From Phytoactinopolyspora endophytica (GTDB lineage: Bacteria > Actinomycetota > Actinomycetes > Jiangellales > Jiangellaceae), in NCBI RefSeq assembly GCF_004138495.1, contig NZ_ML142849.1, positions 121,736 through 136,613 on the forward strand: a DNA stretch of 14,878 bases, in the 5' to 3' direction. This document shows, in pieces, positions 12,405 through 14,878 of the stretch. The notes below the pieces were generated by a model that worked only from the letters and a program-made list of their open reading frames with translations, searched no databases and was not told the DNA's origin. The first letter of the stretch is position 1. Every line of letters begins with the position of its first letter. The position numbers were made by a program, and so were the translations under genes.

Positions 12405-14699
12405 TTGAAGTTCACCGATGGCTACTGGGGCATGCGCCCCGGAGTCGAGGCGCTGTACCCGGCCGAGGCATACGACGTCGAACCCGGCGACCGAAGCCTC
12501 ACCGTCTACGCGCCGACCCAGCGCATCGCACACCGAGGGGACACCCTGAACCGGTCCATGGCGACGGTGCGGTTCTTCTCCCCCATGGCAGATGTGATCG
12601 GGGTCCGGATCACCCACCACGCGGGCGGGCTGGACAGACCGCCCCATTTCGAGCTTCCCGGCGCAGGCTCTCCGGATGTCACCGTCCGCGGCGATGACGA
12701 CATCGCCGAGCTCACCAGCGGCGGGCTGAGCGTCCGGGTGCATCGGGGTGACACGTGGCGGGTGGACTTCGTCGCGGACCAGGCGTCGGATGAGCGGCTG
12801 CTCACCTCGTCGAGCGCCAAGGGGATGGGGTTCATGACCACCCCCGACGGCGCCCATCACGTCGTCGAGAAGCTCGAGCTCAACCCCGCCGACGCGGTAT
12901 ACGGGCTCGGCGAGCGTTTCGGCCCGCTGGTGAAGAACGGGCAGGTGGTCGATGTCTGGAACAACGACGGCGGCACCGCCAGCGAACAGGCATACAAGAA
13001 CGTGCCGTTCTACCTGACCAACGCCGGCTACGGGGTCTTCGTCAACCATCCCGGCCCGGTGTCGTTCGAGGTCGCCTCGGAGCTTGTCTCCCGTACGCAG
13101 TTCAGCGTCGTGGGTCAGGAGCTCGAATACTTCATCATCCACGGTCCGACGCCGAAGGAGATCCTGCGCCGGTACACCGCTCTGACCGGCAGGCCCGCCC
13201 GGGTGCCGGCGTGGTCCTATGGGTTGTGGCTGTCCACCTCGTTCACCACCGACTATGACGAGGCGACGGTCACGTCTTTCGTGGACGGCATGGCGGAACA
13301 CGACATTCCGCTCAGCGTCTTCCACTTCGACTGTTTCTGGATGCGCGAGTTCAACTGGTGCGACTTCGAGTGGGACCCGCGCACCTTCCCCGACCCGCCG
13401 GGGATGCTCAAGCGGCTGAAAGAGCGCGGCCTGAAGATCTGCGTGTGGATCAATCCGTACATCGCGCAGCGCTCACCTCTGTTCGCCGAGGGCAAGGCGA
13501 AGGGGTATCTGGTCCGCCGTCCGGACGGTTCGGTGTGGCAATGGGACATGTGGCAGGCCGGGATGGCGCTGGTGGACTTCACCAACCCCGAGGCTCGCGC
13601 CTGGTTCGCCTCCCATCTGCGCAGGCTCATGGAGATGGGCGTCGACGCGTTCAAGACGGACTTCGGTGAACGAGTCCCCACCGACGTCGTCTGGGACGAC
13701 GGCGCCGACCCGTACCGGATGCACAACTACTACACCCACCTGTACAACCAGACCGTCTTCGACCTGCTCCGCGAGCATGAGGGCGAGGGCGGCGCCGTGG
13801 TCTTCGCCCGGTCCGCGACCGCCGGTGGTCAGCAGTTTCCCGTGCACTGGGGCGGCGACTGCGACTCGACATTCGCCTCGATGGCGGAAAGCCTGCGCGG
13901 AGGGTTGTCACTGGCCATGTCCGGCTTCGGGTACTGGAGCCATGACATCGGCGGCTTCGAGAACACTCCCGATCCCGCGGTGTTCAAACGGTGGTCCGCG
14001 TTCGGCCTGCTCTCGTCGCACAGCCGCCTTCATGGCTCGCGCTCGTACCGGGTGCCGTGGGCATTCGACGACGAGGCCGTCGACGTGCTCCGCGCGTTCA
14101 CCAGGCTCAAGATGCGGCTGATGCCGTACCTGTCGGCGGTGGCACGCGAAGCATACGACGGCGGAATCCCGACGATGCGGCCGATGGCCCTGGAGTTCGC
14201 CGAGGATCGCGCCACCACCCACCTCGACCTGCAGTACATGCTCGGCGACCGGCTGCTCGTCGCACCGGTGATGTCCGCTTCGGACGAGGTCTCCTACTAC
14301 GTGCCCGAGGGGACGTGGACGTCGCTGCTGGACGGCTCGACGGTCACGGGCCCACGCTGGGTGAGCGAGCGGCACGGCTTCGACAGCCTGCCCGTGCTGG
14401 TGCGGCCGGACACCGTGCTCCCGGTGGGGTCCGTGGACGACCGGCCGGACTATGACTACGCGGACGGACTCACCCTGCGCCTCTACGAGATCGCCGACGG
14501 GCACCACTCCGATCTTGTCATCCCTGACGCAGAAGGGTCGGGCCGGACGACGTTCTCCGTCGAACGCACGGGAGCGACCATCACCGTACGGGCAGAGTTC
14601 AGCGGCCGGGAACCAGCGTCCTGGCGCACCACCATTGCCGGCACCGACACGGTCGCCGAGGCGGCTCCCGGAACGTCGGAGCTGACCCTGACCGTCTGA
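12405..14699 (+). CDS. yicI: GH31 alpha-xylosidase, YicI type
   Basis: Releases alpha-linked xylose from the non-reducing end of substrates such as isoprimeverose or xyloglucan oligosaccharides. It is cytoplasmic, as there is no signal peptide. The 764 residues (E. coli YicI has 772) align by eye throughout. The N-terminal beta-sandwich domain includes AVYGLGERFGPLVKNGQ. In the catalytic barrel, FHFDCFWMREF (306-316) keeps the Cys-Phe pair (C310/F311) linked to xylose specificity in YicI. KTDFGER (417-423) holds the nucleophile D419, and HWGGDC (481-486) the acid/base D485. GFGYWSHDIGGFEN and SSHSRLHGSRSYRVPW follow. The C-terminal beta domains run to the end. The start is TTG at 12405 with AAAGGA 8 bases upstream; homologues begin MKFTDGYW. 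It lies 24 bases after the permease gene and is the last gene of the operon. Xylosidase rather than glucosidase activity is inferred from the conserved pocket. Confidence 0.95.
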   Translation: MKFTDGYWGMRPGVEALYPAEAYDVEPGDRSLTVYAPTQRIAHRGDTLNRSMATVRFFSPMADVIGVRITHHAGGLDRPPHFELPGAGSPDVTVRGDDDIAELTSGGLSVRVHRGDTWRVDFVADQASDERLLTSSSAKGMGFMTTPDGAHHVVEKLELNPADAVYGLGERFGPLVKNGQVVDVWNNDGGTASEQAYKNVPFYLTNAGYGVFVNHPGPVSFEVASELVSRTQFSVVGQELEYFIIHGPTPKEILRRYTALTGRPARVPAWSYGLWLSTSFTTDYDEATVTSFVDGMAEHDIPLSVFHFDCFWMREFNWCDFEWDPRTFPDPPGMLKRLKERGLKICVWINPYIAQRSPLFAEGKAKGYLVRRPDGSVWQWDMWQAGMALVDFTNPEARAWFASHLRRLMEMGVDAFKTDFGERVPTDVVWDDGADPYRMHNYYTHLYNQTVFDLLREHEGEGGAVVFARSATAGGQQFPVHWGGDCDSTFASMAESLRGGLSLAMSGFGYWSHDIGGFENTPDPAVFKRWSAFGLLSSHSRLHGSRSYRVPWAFDDEAVDVLRAFTRLKMRLMPYLSAVAREAYDGGIPTMRPMALEFAEDRATTHLDLQYMLGDRLLVAPVMSASDEVSYYVPEGTWTSLLDGSTVTGPRWVSERHGFDSLPVLVRPDTVLPVGSVDDRPDYDYADGLTLRLYEIADGHHSDLVIPDAEGSGRTTFSVERTGATITVRAEFSGREPASWRTTIAGTDTVAEAAPGTSELTLTV

Positions 14700-14706
14700 G
14701 CCGCCA

Positions 14707-14733
14707 CCGCCGGCGGTCCTCCACCGCCGGCGG
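14707..14733 (+). terminator. GC-rich hairpin after the alpha-xylosidase gene
   Basis: CCGCCGGCGGT (14707-14717) and ACCGCCGGCGG (14723-14733) form an 11-bp stem with the 5-base loop CCTCC, starting 7 bases after the stop codon. It is the likely end of the operon transcript. No T-run follows. Each arm is itself nearly palindromic, so the same bases also form a direct repeat. Confidence 0.6.
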
Positions 14734-14737
14734 AAGC

Positions 14738-14810
14738 TCAGCGTTGGCCACCACGGCACGAACCACCACGCCGCGTACCACGTCAGCGTTGGCCGCCACG
14801 GCCCGAGCCA
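14738..14810. repeat. 45-bp imperfect tandem repeat at the right edge
   Basis: TCAGCGTTGGCC-A/G-CCACGGC begins at 14738 and again at 14783, and the likeness continues through CGA-A/G-CCAC, giving a period of 45 bases. Read on the minus strand, one open frame gives degenerate 15-residue repeats (RAVAANADVVRGVVV, then RAVVANAEL). The frame is open to the window edge and runs on into the end of the GH31 gene without a stop. It matches no family I recognise, so no coding region is called here. The 179 bases after the GH31 gene hold nothing else I can name. Confidence 0.45.
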
Positions 14811-14878
14811 CACCCGTCTCGGCACCCACCGACCTGACGACCCCGGCCGGGCACATCCCTGGTACCTCGAAGCTGTCC

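Noticed and set aside
11691..13325. Long minus-strand open frame (544 codons) across permease and GH31
   Set aside because: It mirrors plus-strand genes with clear motifs. The translation is His/Arg/Asp-rich with no domain, typical of antisense frames in high-GC DNA.
13908..14825. Minus-strand open frame of 305 codons at the right end
   Set aside because: It overlaps the conserved GH31 C-terminal half and shows biased low-complexity composition with no recognisable family.

Overview
The window is high-GC DNA with GTG and TTG starts, G/C-biased third codon positions and clear Shine-Dalgarno sites. Together with its gene content this points to an actinomycete. No sequence feature fixes the genus. 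Ten complete protein genes lie in two functional blocks, flanked on the left by the cut end of glmS, a complete LLM oxidoreductase gene and a non-coding right edge.

Left part (1-2204): the 3' part of glmS (plus strand, cut by the window edge) converges with a gene for an LLM-class, probably F420-dependent oxidoreductase (minus strand).

Middle housekeeping block (2205-7427): a TRAM-domain, iron-sulfur RNA uracil-C5 methyltransferase (minus) is divergent from a two-gene operon of RCK/TrkA-type potassium-uptake regulators (plus, ATGA overlap). A second minus-strand operon reads DUF4193, dut, DUF3710, DUF3159. The two operons converge on a strong 16-bp hairpin. The order methyltransferase / trkA-trkA / DUF3159 / DUF3710 / dut / DUF4193 recalls, from memory, the Mycobacterium tuberculosis Rv2689c-Rv2699c neighbourhood (ceoB, ceoC, dut). 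Several genes present there are absent here.

Right part (7428-14699): a 459-base intergenic region with operator-like inverted repeats leads into a same-strand operon. It holds a LacI-family repressor, an ABC-transporter lipoprotein, two CUT1-type permeases and a GH31 enzyme with all the diagnostic residues of E. coli YicI alpha-xylosidase. The simplest reading is import of an alpha-xyloside, for example isoprimeverose or another xyloglucan-derived oligosaccharide, cleavage in the cytoplasm, and local repression relieved by substrate. No ATPase gene is present, so a shared MsiK-type ATPase encoded elsewhere is expected. A long perfect hairpin sits between the binding-protein gene and the first permease gene and probably makes expression of the two unequal.

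Right edge (14700-14878): a GC-rich hairpin and a 45-bp imperfect tandem repeat, with no gene I can defend. I see no rRNA, tRNA, CRISPR array, transposase or phage gene. Most genes belong to known families. The parts that merit a second look are the regulatory DNA, an arginine-rich insertion in the methyltransferase, and the gene losses and overlaps in the conserved block.
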